A stretch of DNA of 64,000 nt from Gigaspora margarita (lineage: Eukaryota; Glomeromycota; Glomeromycetes; Diversisporales; Gigasporaceae): the NCBI GenBank assembly GCA_009809945.1, contig WTPW01002076.1, forward strand, positions 23,241 through 87,240. Reading direction: 5' to 3'. A model generated the notes under the pieces. It was not told the origin of the DNA and ran no database searches. It saw only the letters and a list, made by a program, of their open reading frames with translations. A program made the translations under genes and the position numbers. Position 1 is the first letter of the stretch, and each line of letters starts with the position of its first letter. Shown piece by piece: positions 36,076 to 47,969 of the stretch.

Positions 36076-36647
36076 GTATATATTTATTATTTCGGTTCCG
36101 ATATATTTTCGTTGCAGTATAAAAGTTGGTGGATCAAGTGGATTCAACTGATATTATTAAAATACATTACGAAAGCTTCAATTTTACTTAGTGCGGGGGA
36201 CTAAAGTAGTGCCTGGCTAAAACTTAGCCCCTGAAATTAGATCTTCATGCATGCATTAAGTCGTAATTTTAGCCAGGGCTACTTTAGACAAATCGCTACT
36301 TTAGATGCAACAACACTCTATGTAATTTGTTAAAAAAGCTGTAACGTTTGATTACATAAAATTTACTTTGTGTTTGTGAAATCCTAAGCAACCATAAATT
36401 ATCTAATGACAATCGAACAAAACCAATGAATTTTTTTGATACGATAACAATTACAGCAAATCCGCATGAATAACTATTGTGATTAGTAACTTTAATGTTG
36501 TAACTTTAATTCTATAATTCATGGCATAAACTTCATTGTCATGGCTACGTCAAAACTACGCAAAATATACGTCAAAGCTATGTCATAAGAATTTGGGACT
36601 TGGACTCGATTAAAAAATCCTGGCTAGGTTAACCGTCGGTTAACCTC

Positions 36648-36857
36648 TTGGTTATTTCGGGTATATCAGGAGTTGATGTGATTTTAGTTCTGTATCAGAA
36701 ATACTGCTATCAAGATAGAATTGATGATGTTGGAAAAGATCATAGGGCATTCACTATTATCAAAAATCTTCATAGATGGAATGCTAATGGAACGAATATT
36801 TATTGTGTACAAGCGTTTCCGCTAATACCCAACGGCTCAGGATATTTTTATTACTAA
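36648..36857 (+). pseudogene. Sel1-like repeat fragment
   Basis: A 69-codon open frame whose middle, CYQDRIDDVGKDHRAF then NANGTN, resembles a Sel1/TPR-like repeat (usual pattern CYxxGxGvxKdxxxAF...A..GN..A). Conserved glycines are altered, no further repeat follows in frame and there is no plausible start context, so it looks like a decayed exon of one of the Sel1-repeat genes that are abundant in these fungi. The downstream DNA to about 37110 may contain more of it in other frames. Confidence 0.42.
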
Positions 36858-37124
36858 TATCGTGTGAAAAATGGAATTTGATTAAAAGGATTAGGGCATT
36901 CATACATTAAAAACTTTGCCAAATAAAAGTAATTTAATGGAGTATGCGCATTTAGCAACCGTAATTGACGATAAAGCACTCATTCAAGAAAATGAACTCA
37001 TATCGAAAAAGATGAATGTAAGGCACTCATACACTATCAAATTTATAATAAGATTGCACTTGTTAAGCACTTGTTAAAAGATGGAAAACGTTAATAGGAG
37101 ACGTTCTCAAGTATCTTTTCAGGA

Positions 37125-37265
37125 GCAATTTTCTAGTGGTCGAAATAGTGCACAATTATTATTACCTATCCTTATAACAATTTAGATAAAAAATCCATAG
37201 TACGAATTTGCTCAGGTATCATTCTAGATGTGGTTTGATAATAATTGCAGTAACACTTAGTTGCT
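37125..37265. repeat. Dispersed repeat, copy 2 (partner at 22071)
   Basis: Same order of words as 22071-22240, including GTCGAAATAGTGCACAA and TTTGCTCAGGTATCATT. It lies just after the Sel1-like fragment, so the family may be the tail of that gene type. Confidence 0.55.
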
Positions 37266-37352
37266 ATGATAGATCAAAATAAAGACCGTCAATGCTTGAG
37301 CAGCTTTGTCGATTCTATGTGGCCTTTTAAATGTTTATCGAAAATTTTGAAC

Positions 37353-37588
37353 ATATGGGGGTGAATCAATAGAATCAAGCAAATTTTTTATAATAAAATT
37401 TTTTGAAACTTTGAACAGAAATAACTTAACAAAAACTTAATCAAATTTGATAAATTTTTTTTTTAAAATTAATTTTATAAACTTATAGAATTAATTTAAA
37501 AAAAAATTTTATCGAATTTGATCAAGTTTTTGTTTAAAAAAATTTACTAACAAAAATTTGCTTGATTTCTATTGACTTGCTCCTATAT
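37353..37588. mobile_element. Hairpin MITE, ATATGGGGTGARTC family, copy 1
   Basis: Left ATATGGGGGTGAATCAATAG pairs with CTATTGACTTGCTCCTATAT at the right; the interior, AAACTTAATCAAATTTGAT against ATCGAATTTGATCAAGTTT, continues the hairpin. A second copy lies at 51393-51614. Ends are TA-rich, compatible with a Tc1/mariner-type TA target. Confidence 0.8.
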
Positions 37589-39236
37589 AAAGAACATAAC
37601 CCATATGTCTCTGTTGCTTATTTCGTATTTTTACCATTTCCATATTATTGCACAATTTTTTAAAGGTAATAATAAGTGTTTTCTAGAAAGAATGATTGTT
37701 CTTTAAGTTTTCTATGAACTGAGTGATAACTTTGAGCATTTTTATTTAAGCCATTATTATAGATCCTTGGACAACTGAAAAATCGTGATAATTGAATCGA
37801 TAAGTTACCTCGATAAGTTACTGACTTCGTCCGACATCAGAAACTTATTGATTCAGTCATCGGCATTTTTTTTTTTTTCGCAGACCGGGATTTATGAAAA
37901 CCCAGTTAATCCATTATCATTATTATAGATACAAAATTTATTCTTTTTTTAGCAAGATCTTTAATAATGGATGCGCTTAATGATTTTACAAATAAAATAA
38001 GTTGATTGGATCTCTTGCAGTATAGGCAACACTTATTCTAAATCAATAAATAATTTTATTAATGGTGTCAAGAGATCCAGTTTATTAATACCGGGGGCAC
38101 ATTCTTTATCATCTAAATAATAATGTTGAATGATTCTTTGCACATAGTTAGATAAAATAATGATAATTTATTAATTGAAGAAATTCAATATTCTTTCAAA
38201 TTGGTAATAATAATTATTATTGTAGAATAAAACAAGACATTAAATAACATGGTCCAGCAAGTTTAGTAGCTCGAATGCTTAATGAAGACGAGAGGCTTTG
38301 ATTTTTACATCACTTCGAAATTTTAATAACACTGATTTAATGCATAATTAATAATAAAATAACTGGTCTAATTGACAGTTTTATACAATTAGGCTTCATT
38401 ATATTCCCTTTTAGTTTCAATAAATATCTTCCTCAAAACTGGGAATGATCATGATTATGGCTGTATCACGGTAATTTATCATTAACAATTATGGATTAAT
38501 CAATAACGACAAAAAATAGAAGACTATATAACTAATAAGGTACCGAGAGATTTTTAATGATATTAGGCTACTCGAATATTGACGAAAACTTTGTTGAAAA
38601 GTTAATTATTTACGTTTCGAAGTTTTATTTTGGGTATGAAAAGCTTTCTTTTATGATTATTGACCTGATGCTGAAACTTGGGGTCCCTATTTGAAAACAT
38701 AGCCCTACTAAAATCCACATATACCCTTAAATTATCAATTCTAACTCTAAACCCTAACCCAACCCTTAAAATTTCATACCAAAATAAGTCCAAATTTCTG
38801 CATCAGCTGTGACTATTTATTTATTGTGCATATATTCGAAATAACTATTAAACCTAACATATCATATCCTGCCCAGTTGATAAATCACTCCTATTTTCTT
38901 GATTTTCGATCTGAAAATAACAATAACAAAGGTTTAATACAGTAATTCACGTCATTGATTTAGCAAATTTTGATTTGTTTTTTTTTGAGCTTTGACACTA
39001 TTAACAAAAAATGGGGCATGTATTTGGGTTATCCCAAATGAAGTAGAAATCCCGATTTTCAAATCCAAACTATGTAATAATGCCACTATTCAATAAATTG
39101 AGTCACAACCCTAAACGTGAAGATCAGGTTATCGAACTTTCATCATTATTACGTTTCTGACCTAAATCATAATAATAACGAGTTAAATCTTTTATATTCA
39201 ATCAAGAAAAAAAATATTAGATAAAAATTACCCTTG
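37589..39236. other. Intergenic region, no supported gene
   Basis: AT-rich. At 37869-37925 a T run is followed by CGCAGACCGGGATTTATG, which on the minus strand looks like a short unique body with a poly(A) tail. At about 38008-38080 GATCTCTTGCAGTATAGG and GTGTCAAGAGATCC form a loose hairpin. Open frames at 38600-38800 look random. Confidence 0.5.
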
Positions 39237-40559
39237 TTAACGACATTCATCGTAATTTCTAGAAGATGAAACAGTAGGGACTGTTTGTTCAGAATGTTCG
39301 GGGGACGAATGTGCCGCTTTAAATCTATTAAGTGCAGCTTGTATAATCCTACGAGTAGTCTATAAAATAGCAATGAAACAAAAAGATGAGTCTTATTCAA
39401 TAGAAATTGTAAACAAGCTTTCATTAGTTTGACGATTCGTACAGATGGTCTTTTTTCATAACGATTATTTGTATTGGCACCTTTTAAGAATCGTGGAGAT
39501 ATGACGGTTACTCTATTTTGTGGTCCGACCTCGACCATTCTTTGCGAACACAGAGGAGAACCAAATGTAGGTCGAAAGGCTTCATATTCCGGAAGTTCTA
39601 AATAAAGAGACAATCGACATCACAATCTTTCCTCTCAATCAATGCTTCACTTGAATTACTGTATACCAAATAAAATGAGCCTACCTGTTTTACGAGCACT
39701 TAGTTCTTCCGGATGACCTAATCTCAGTTTGAGATATGCACCTTTGTCATTGCTAATGTATCTACATGGCTCTTTTCTAGGTGGTGAAGGCCATTCACCT
39801 TTTGATAACGATGAAATTGCAGTATATTTCGCAGCGAATTGTGGGTTATCAACAGCGGGTAAATTTGCAACAAAAGGCAAAGTACGAAGGCCTTTATCAA
39901 CTTTATATGACATTTTGAAGTATGTTGAGGCTTTTTGTTGTTGCAAAGGGTCTAACTGATCATTTGCAACCGATGCAACACTTGGTATGTTCTGCATATT
40001 ATCAAATAAATCCTCACCATGAACTGGTGGACAAAATGTGGATTCATCGGGTAAATTCGAATGTTCAGAATGTTCAGAATATTCAGAATGTTCAGAATAT
40101 TCATTAAATTTTTCACGTTTTTTCTTTGCTTTAACAATCATAGAGGATTCCAATTCTTGAATATCTTTCTTTATTGCCATAAGTCTAAACGAGAAAATAA
40201 AATTAGTAGTATCACTTAATGTACCCCTTATTTACTTAAACTTTTTTATCAATTTCAAAATTCATAATTGTATGCTCGTTGGATGATTATTAAACCTACT
40301 TTGCTTTAAAATCTTTTCGAGTTCCGGCAAAAAGCCACATCACAAAGTCCGGACCATAATCAAGGATTAATGTCAAAATAAAAGTGATAATAGTAATTGA
40401 AGCCAAATATTTGTACATATAATCATATCCTGCCTGTACGGCCAATGTAAATCCTGGAATATAAGAGTAATAACCATAACCGATAAAACGATACAAGAGA
40501 TGAAAATATATAACAAAAATAAGAACGTTTGGAATATCGCTCATTTTTATGCTCGCCAT
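39237..40559 (-). CDS. Unrecognised protein with N-terminal membrane segments and coiled coil
   Basis: Four minus-strand exons: 40559-40300, 40184-39685, 39597-39443, 39359-39237. All borders are GT..AG and phases join (2, 1, 0), giving 345 residues. The start at 40559 opens with MASIKMSDIP. Residues about 12-34 and 48-76 are hydrophobic and should span a membrane. A charged helix follows (about 85-115), then a low-complexity tract of SEHSEY units (115-130) encoded by tandem 18-bp DNA repeats at 40057-40107. Residues 165-300 are non-repetitive with many prolines and aromatic residues and look like a conserved domain (for example KGEWPSPPRKEPCRY). The tail is S/H/E-rich. No family was recognised. 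Two N-terminal membrane passes and a long soluble tail would fit a membrane-anchored scaffold, but that is only topology. Confidence 0.68.
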
Positions 40560-41645
40560 TTTTTTTAAAAAAGAAAAAGAAAACGAAAAACAATTATTAA
40601 CGGATGGATGTTATATTTTATTCCCAGAGATAATTTAATAAAAATGATAATACTTGTTGATCGAACAGCAATTATTTAAAAAAAAACCAGTAAAAAACCC
40701 CTATTTATACAAATACGGCACATCAATCGAATAATCAAAACAATCGCGTCAAGTAATCATGCTACAGATTTACCTATTGTGGAAACATAAAACGCGTCAA
40801 ATGCGGCTAATCTTTTTTTTTAATTTAATCTTGTAATGTGTCTCGTGATAAGGGGAATTCCTGAAGACAATGTAACGTTGGACAAATCGTTAATCCTGGT
40901 AACACAATCTACATTGTCACCGTAACTGCAATACAAAAAAAAGAGAAAAAAATTTGGGACAAAAACACTCTTCGAAACTACTTAAGTTATAGTTCCGAAA
41001 GATTTTGTTAGCAAAATCCCATATAAAATCTGTATACAGTGCAGGAATCCCTAAACCAACAATTTTTTTTAAAGGCGGCCAAATTTGAGACAAAATACTA
41101 AATTTTGATTGGTTAAAAATGTAAAATTTTATTATATTTTTTAAATTTTGTTATGTTTTTTATAGGACGATTTCTATTTGTACACTATGCTTATGTATAC
41201 ACATATATTGATATCTCAAAATCCTGATTATATAATAGTTTTTGGGGTTCTAACAAAAGATATAAACTATAACCTCCTCTAACCCAAAGCTACCCTCACC
41301 CTAACCTTAAGCTATACTAATTTTTCGGTTATAATTTATATGTTACACGAATTCGTAAATCAATAAATTAGTACTGTATTTGTGTATGTGAAATTTTCTT
41401 TTTATATATATGCAGCCAAATGTTTATTTTATTAAAGAAAATAACATTATCAAATTTTGTTATATTAAAAATAAACTCTAGTTTGGTTCTGCTTGATTAT
41501 ATATTTTTCTAGAAAAATTTTTTTTATAAAATTTTAAAATTATTTTTGTATAGTTGCTGATTTGAGATATACTATATTATAATCAATATAAAAAAAGTTT
41601 TTATTACATATATTTGATCAAATAGTAAAATTGTATAATTATTAT
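40560..41645. other. Upstream of the membrane-protein gene, no gene seen
   Basis: AT-rich with scattered moderately GC-rich patches near 40860-40930. No frame of interest on either strand. The promoter of the minus-strand gene should lie at about 40560-40700, where A-rich tracts occur but no clear TATA box. Confidence 0.4.
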
Positions 41646-42286
41646 TTAAACCGTATTCCAGGCAAATTTGCCTGGAAAATTAAAAAGAATTTATAATTTT
41701 TTAAATAAAACAAAAATTTATTAAGAATATGGGATATACTTTCTTTATAAAATACTTTTTTTAAAACATATTTTATAAACTTTCTTAGAAAAATTTTTTA
41801 AAATTATTAGAAAACTTTCATACAATAAAACTTTAAAGTTTTTATTTAAAAATTTTTACTATAGAATTTTTCTTTAACTTTTCTTAAATTTTATATGTTC
41901 CCGTCTATAAAAAAAAATTTCACTTTGAATACAAGTTTTAATTTTTACAAGTAAATCACAAAAGTTGCAATAATAAAAGTTGTAATCCTTTTTATAAACT
42001 ACAATATGTATTAAAAACAGAGGGCTAAAGCTAATATTTATAGAGTTCGCCAAGAATTAGTGATAATTTTTTTTGGTTAAAATTTTTTTTTAAAATTGTC
42101 TATTTTTAGCTTATAAGCAACTTATACTTTTTTTCTTATAATATAAAATTAAATTTTACTAAAATATAATCCTTATTTTCAAATATTATTAAATAAAATT
42201 TTATTTTAATATTTTAATTTTTAAAAAAAGTAAATCATAAGTATATTTATAGTATTTTTCCAGGCAAATTTGCCTGGAACAGACTA
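41646..42286. mobile_element. Putative element bounded by the palindrome CAGGCAAATTTGCCTG
   Basis: Both ends carry the perfect palindrome CCAGGCAAATTTGCCTGG (41658-41675 and about 42260-42277), set in inverted contexts: GTATTCCAGG.. at the left and, inverted, GTTCCAGG..GGAAAAATACTATAA at the right. A diverged left end (TTTTAGGCAAATTTGCCTAG) occurs at 23291-23310 followed by the same AATTTATAATTTTTTAAATAAA text. Interior is AT-rich, non-coding. No target duplication was established. Confidence 0.5.
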
Positions 42287-45200
42287 CAGATTAAGGGATA
42301 CAAATAAATTGTTTTTAACAATTTTTTAATTAGAAGGCTTCTAGAAATTAACTAATTTAGAGGTAAGTAAGTAGAACAGCCAGAGTATCAAATATAATTC
42401 TAGCCAGAATTATTCAAATAAAAAATTTTTTTAGTTCAAATTATAAATTTATTAATTAATAGTTTGCTAGTAGTGATTTAAGCCACATGGTTTTAGTTGG
42501 TTAAGTAGCTAGCTAATAAATAACTATTGGTTTGTATTTAGGATATTTGACTTATACTTTATATTTATTTATTTTTTTTTTAAAAAATTTATCAGATTCT
42601 TATAATAGTTAACTTTTAGCTGCATTAGCTAGCTGATTACATTTAGTGCTTCTAGGTCCAAGTTTGGATTTGGTCCAGTATAGTCTAGTTTAAGTTCAAA
42701 CCTAGACTTAAATTTTAAATTTTACTAAATTTTAAATTCAAATTAGCATAGCAAAAATTTGTTTTCATTGACTAAATTTTAAATAAATATAATTAACAAT
42801 GATTATTTTTTATATAGTCAATTGTAATTTTTAAAATACTTTTATTAGTAAAAATTATCATGTTATATAAAAAATTTTTTTGCAATATATGATGAAATAA
42901 TAAACTTAAGCAATTTTTTAAATATATTGTTTTTTAATAAAAGATACAATAAAATAAAGCAGTTTAAAAAACTAGATAAAAAGTAAATATTTTAAAAGAT
43001 CAGAAAGATAGTTTGGCAATTCAAGCAATTAGTTATCTTATGTAGTATAAGGAATGTTATGTGCTTCAATTTTTAAAAAAATTTCTATAGTAAATAATTG
43101 AAAAATACTCATATTTTATAATCTATTGACCTGATTTTGATAATTTTACCACTATTAGAATCAGAAAAATTAGCTCTACAAACTTTATTTAAACAACAAG
43201 AAAGAGTTATTTAATAAAAAAAATACTTTTATATATAAGCAAGCCCTATTTCTATACTATAAAAAAAAATATAATTTTGATTTTGTTTATTATAAGATTT
43301 ATTTTGTTCTTTTTAGAAATAATTTACTACTTAAATATTCTGGCATTTTAAAAAAGCAAATTAGAACTAAAAAAGTAAAAAATACAAACAAATTTGCTTG
43401 TGTTCTACTATAATCTAGAAGATAAATACTATAATATTATAATAAAAGAAACTACTTACTATTTTTACTATAGTTTATTTGCTATTTTTATCATAGTTAT
43501 ACAAAATAAAATTAGAGTCAGAATTAGAATTATAGAAAATTTTTATGTAACTATAATAAATATAGCAAAAAATTATAATAGAAATAGCAGCTTTTAAAAT
43601 AAATACTATATAATAATACTGTAATACAAATCTATACTAATTTTATGATTTAGTAATTAGATTTTTATGATTTTAGGCTTGTTAGAATCCTCTTATTAAG
43701 AGGATAATTTTGGTGATTAAATCATCTAAATTGGTCTAGTAGAACAATAGTTATTTACTATTAAATATTAATATTTAATAGTAAATAATTTTTGATCTAC
43801 TCCAATTGTAAAAAGTTCCAATTAAATTAATAAAGATAAGAGCAAGGTCTCACTATTAAAATTAAAAAAAAATTTTTGATCTACAAATCTCTGGATTGAT
43901 AGTAGAATTTTACAAAAATGCTTCCATCATACTAGAACACAAAAAGTATTTTTCTAGAAGCCTTCATCACAAGATCATGTGTAACATATATGTAACGTGA
44001 ATCGAAGGCTTTTTCAGTAACTAGTAATTTAAGCCGGCTCAAAGACAGTCGATGTAATATGATCGGCTGGCTAATGCGGCTCAAAATTAACTATTATAAG
44101 AATCCGCCAAATTCCGAAAAGGAATGGACACGAGCAAGAGTGGGCTAAATTTTCGGCAAATATCCCGAAATATTCCGAAAGTAGACCATAGTTAGCCACT
44201 CGCTTAGCCGATGATTTAGTCGGCTGATGAGGCAGCCGACTAAAACCATATCTACGTGGAAAAATGAAAAATTCCTTTTTGAGGGTTGTATCACTCGCAA
44301 AAATAATAGCCTAACTCCAAATTTTAAGATTTTTTTCTTTAGGCCAATTCTATTTTGACCTGGGTCAAAGCGACCCCCTCCTAGAATTTAGGGTTAGTGT
44401 GGGCCGGAATTATATTAATAATAGCCAGAATTATGTTATTGCCGGCTAGGTTTTTTTTAATATAAAACACAACCATCATTAAACCTAAATTCTAAGAAGG
44501 GGTCATTTTGACCCGGGTCAAAATAGAATTTCCCCCTTTTTTTATAAATAGTACTATTAAAGAAAAATAATTTGTTTAAAAAATTATTTATAATAAAAAA
44601 AAATAATTTAGTTACACAATTGATTAAATGCATTTTTTAATAATATTCTGTAGCATTAAGTTATATATAATAATTTCTTATGAGGTTATTAATCAATATA
44701 TTTGATAACTTGAAATCTAAAAATATAAATCATAGCTTAGAAAAAAGGGGTTCTTCTGTTAAATTCTACTTATCATCAATATTATACCTTATGTTCTACT
44801 AAACTATAATTAAAAAATCTCCAAGAATTCATAGTTTAATAAATTATGATATACAAACTTATATGAAATTATCCTTTGTTTCAATTTTTAGTTACTCGTC
44901 TTGATAAACATTTAATAATGTCTGTTTTCCTAATGCCAATAAAATTTCAAAGTCTTGTCAACAACAGATGAAAGCTATTTTTTCTAGAGCTATTGTCATT
45001 TTATTCAATCTTCATATAAATGTCAAAATAAATATCTTGGCACGAAGTTAATTGTACTATTTCATTATTCAGTATGAACTAGGATTTAATATTAAGATAG
45101 TGTTAGATTATTTTTAACCATTTTTAGGAATTAAGTTTGAGAAATTTTTTCTCATTTTAGTTTTTTATTGACGGTTTTTTTTTTTTTAAAGAAAAAAAAG

Positions 45201-45335
45201 AATAAAATATATTGTCTATTAATCTATTATGTTAATTCTTATGTAAAATAAGATTCTAAAAATTCGTGCATTTATGTATGTTACGTATATAAATTTTTAA
45301 ACGCAGTATTCTCTATAATATTATACATTATACAT
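42287..45335. other. Repeat-rich intergenic region
   Basis: Contains transposon debris only. A half element begins with CTTCTAGAAATTAACTAATTTAG near 42345, like the foldback at 27836. A hAT-type terminus TTAGTGCTTCTAGGTCC sits near 42635. At 43100-43320 there is text similar to the TTAA-family interior (CTGATTTTGATAATTTTACCAC). A tailed fragment GCAAGGTCTCACTATTAAAA lies at about 43840, and a GCCGGCT-rich element at about 44025-44245. Open frames in 43390-43600 are low complexity. Confidence 0.5.
44346..44530. mobile_element. Foldback MITE (GACCYGGGTC family)
   Basis: AATTCTATTTTGACCTGGGT at the left pairs with ACCCGGGTCAAAATAGAATT at the right; CCTCCTAGAATTTAGGGTTA pairs with AAACCTAAATTCTAAGAAGG further in. 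About 185 bp, non-coding. Confidence 0.7.
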
Positions 45336-47220
45336 CTATATAAATGGCTGTCTGATTTTCATCGATCCAATATCAACTTTACATTCATGATTATTTTCAT
45401 GCCAGTATGACATCGCTTGAATGAGACCATAATAATATGCTAAAGAAGCGAAAACTACCAAGAAATGAAAAATTTGATGCGAATGTCCCCTGTATTACGA
45501 ATAAAAATGTTATTTATAAACTCAAAATCGTAAATAGAACTTAAAAATAAATCTTAAAATTGTACCATATGTCAAATGTTCCGGGAAAAAATCTTTCAGG
45601 TATTCTGTTATGATTATAATAATGATATATATAAATAAGTATAAAATTAGAGATAAATTTTTTTCAATTAGTACATACCTGTAACCATAAAAAACTGCAC
45701 CAATCAAATAAATGGCACCAGTTATTATCATCCATTGAAGAGAAATGACATCATTGCACAATCGTAGCTATAAAAATATGTATTTATTAGCGAGTGGGTT
45801 AATAGGATTAAAAATATGATCAAAAATTATAAAAGTACCCCATATAAAATAACAGCGTGTAGGACTGGGAAGCAAGCGCTAGCACCTTTATATGAATTAA
45901 AATACAAAAATAAATTTATTAGTAAACTATCAAATGTTTTTGCATAATTAAAAGTAAACATTAAAAACCTAATGCAGCAAATAATCCAGCACGAAATAAT
46001 CGGAATTCAGGTGTTCGAAATCGTACGGGAATAGTCACAAAAATCTATAAGGACATAAATTAAATTAACAAGATGGAATCAAAGAAAATGTTTAAAAAAA
46101 AAAAAATAAATAAACTATTTTACAGACCGTGGCAAATCCAAGAACACAAAGTAACGTGATATAAAAGGTCATTAATATATTATGACAATAAAATGCTGCA
46201 AATAATAATAAATTAACACCAAAAATTTAATTAATAAAATTATAATATGAGGTGAATCGAATTTTGGGAGAAGCCAATTACCATAGTATACGATAGAGAT
46301 ATCCGAGCCGCTAATAAAAACAATTTATCAAAAGTTTAACTATAAAAAAAGGGTCAAAGATCGTGAAGAAAGCTGTTATAAAAATATGGGATTGCGCTTA
46401 CACAATTAAGAATACTATCCCAATATAATCACATCTATTCCAATTCGCGCAGACCTACAGATTACATTAACATAACATAATGACAAGTTATTATACGGTT
46501 TAAGACTCGGATCACAATTATGGAATTTTTTTTTTTTTTTACCGTTTCCGAGTGACAGGAAAAAGTATGAAACATCGCCGAAAGGAAAAGGCATATTAAC
46601 GCGCCCATCAAAAAACAATACAAAGCAAAGAAATCCCACCAATTTATTGAAGGATGCGTCGACATATAAGAATATGTTATGACGGAGAAAAGTGTAAATA
46701 TAAGCCCACCCATGAGGTGAGACCAGATGTTGACTTTAAAAACATAAGTATCAGATCACGATTAATTGCAATGTTATAAAGTTATTACGGTTGAGATCAC
46801 TGAAAAATTGATCTAATACATACCACTTTCATTATGAAGATAAAATAGGGACTGCAAGCATTTTAAATATGAAAAAGTTGGTCGTCGATAACCTATGCAA
46901 AAAGAGTTTTAAAATCGCGTGCAAGTAAAAAAAAAAATTAAAATTTGCCATTTCGAAAATTATGTTCATTCCATACCTTTAAGAATATCGACATTATCCT
47001 GCAACCAATGAGGAAGCTCGCTAAAGCTGCAGGTTAAGGATTTACTATTGCCTGACCATATTACCGAAAAGAAATGTGATTCATTCTGATCGTTTACATC
47101 GGAATCAGAATCTATAGAATCTATATAATCAATATTGCTCACGAGAGATACTTTCTCTTGGATTAAGGCTTGTTCTATAAAAAGATTATTTGAAGATAAT
47201 TTTCGTTTGAAAAGTGGCAT
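45336..47220 (-). CDS. PAQR / adiponectin-receptor-like (Izh-type) membrane protein
   Basis: Eleven minus-strand exons: 47220-46977, 46892-46824, 46733-46543, 46454-46402, 46310-46282, 46195-46128, 46044-45969, 45885-45839, 45767-45679, 45604-45566, 45489-45336; all borders are GT..AG and phases join, giving 352 residues. The N-terminal 65 residues are polar; then ELPHWLQDNVDILKGYRRP and LHNESVNIWSHL, the family entry signature, lead into seven hydrophobic segments. Zinc-site residues are intact: H160 in FHTFSCHS, and H306 and H310 in SHQIFH, preceded by PERFFPGTFDIW. PAQR proteins are seven-helix receptors with an intracellular zinc site and ceramidase-like chemistry; fungal Izh members are linked to zinc and sterol homeostasis. 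One exon is only 29 bases. Exact subgroup is not decided here. Confidence 0.93.
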
Positions 47221-47969
47221 TTTTTAAAATGGGGAAATATTATGATTAAGATGTAAGAATGTGATTTTCTTTTAAGTTTCCGCTTTTAAAGATATTATTT
47301 TAATAATGAATGATTTGCGCGCTCTGCCAGTCCGATCTACTTAAAATATATGGACTAATAAAAGAAGAATTTAACACATGCTATGTGCATAAAGCAAAAG
47401 AATGAAAAACTCGTTGAATTTATTAACACTCCTTTGGCTTTCACCTATATTCTAGAAAAATAAGAAACAATCGGAACTATTGTTTTTACAAATTTATAAG
47501 AAATTTGATTTTGTTGTACAAATATATCAATGGTTTCACATCTTTGTTTCATTTATAAGTATAGCCTATCGTTTAAGCAAAAATATATGCAAGGACTTTT
47601 TGAGATTTACCATTTATTTTCAAGCGGGGTGATTAAACGCATTTATACACTAATTAGAATATTCATTATGTTATAGAATCCTTCCATTTATAGAATAAAT
47701 GACAAAAAAGGAATGATGCAAATGAGAAAAAAAAAAGAATCTTATATTGAATACAGGATACGAATATTGAATACAGGAATATCTTGAAATATTTAAATTG
47801 TAACGCTAGATATTCCTGTTGACAAGTTAAGACCTGCTTTGTGAATCGAAGTCACCATTTCGAGAATAGCACTACTATATAAGGAACGATAGACAAAAAC
47901 TCCTGGAAAAATTTTCGCATAACATTAATGACAAAAGTACGTTATTTGTTGTATCTGTATAACCAAAAA
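47221..47969. other. Spacer between the PAQR gene and the PB1 gene
   Basis: Upstream flank of the PAQR gene (right side) and 3' flank of the PB1 gene. A short duplication, GAATACAGGATACGAATATT and GAATACAGGAATATC, occurs at about 47750-47785. No gene seen. Confidence 0.5.

Noticed and set aside
39729..40107. Plus-strand frames opposite the membrane-protein gene
   Set aside because: They translate the inverse of the SEHSEY repeat DNA (NVQNVQN); the minus-strand model has consistent splice phases.
43394..43597. 67-codon frame
   Set aside because: Composition is almost only Y, I, N and K as expected from AT-rich DNA; no homology.
46415..46642. 75-codon minus-strand frame overlapping the PAQR gene
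   Set aside because: Out of phase with the PAQR exons and runs through two introns; shadow.
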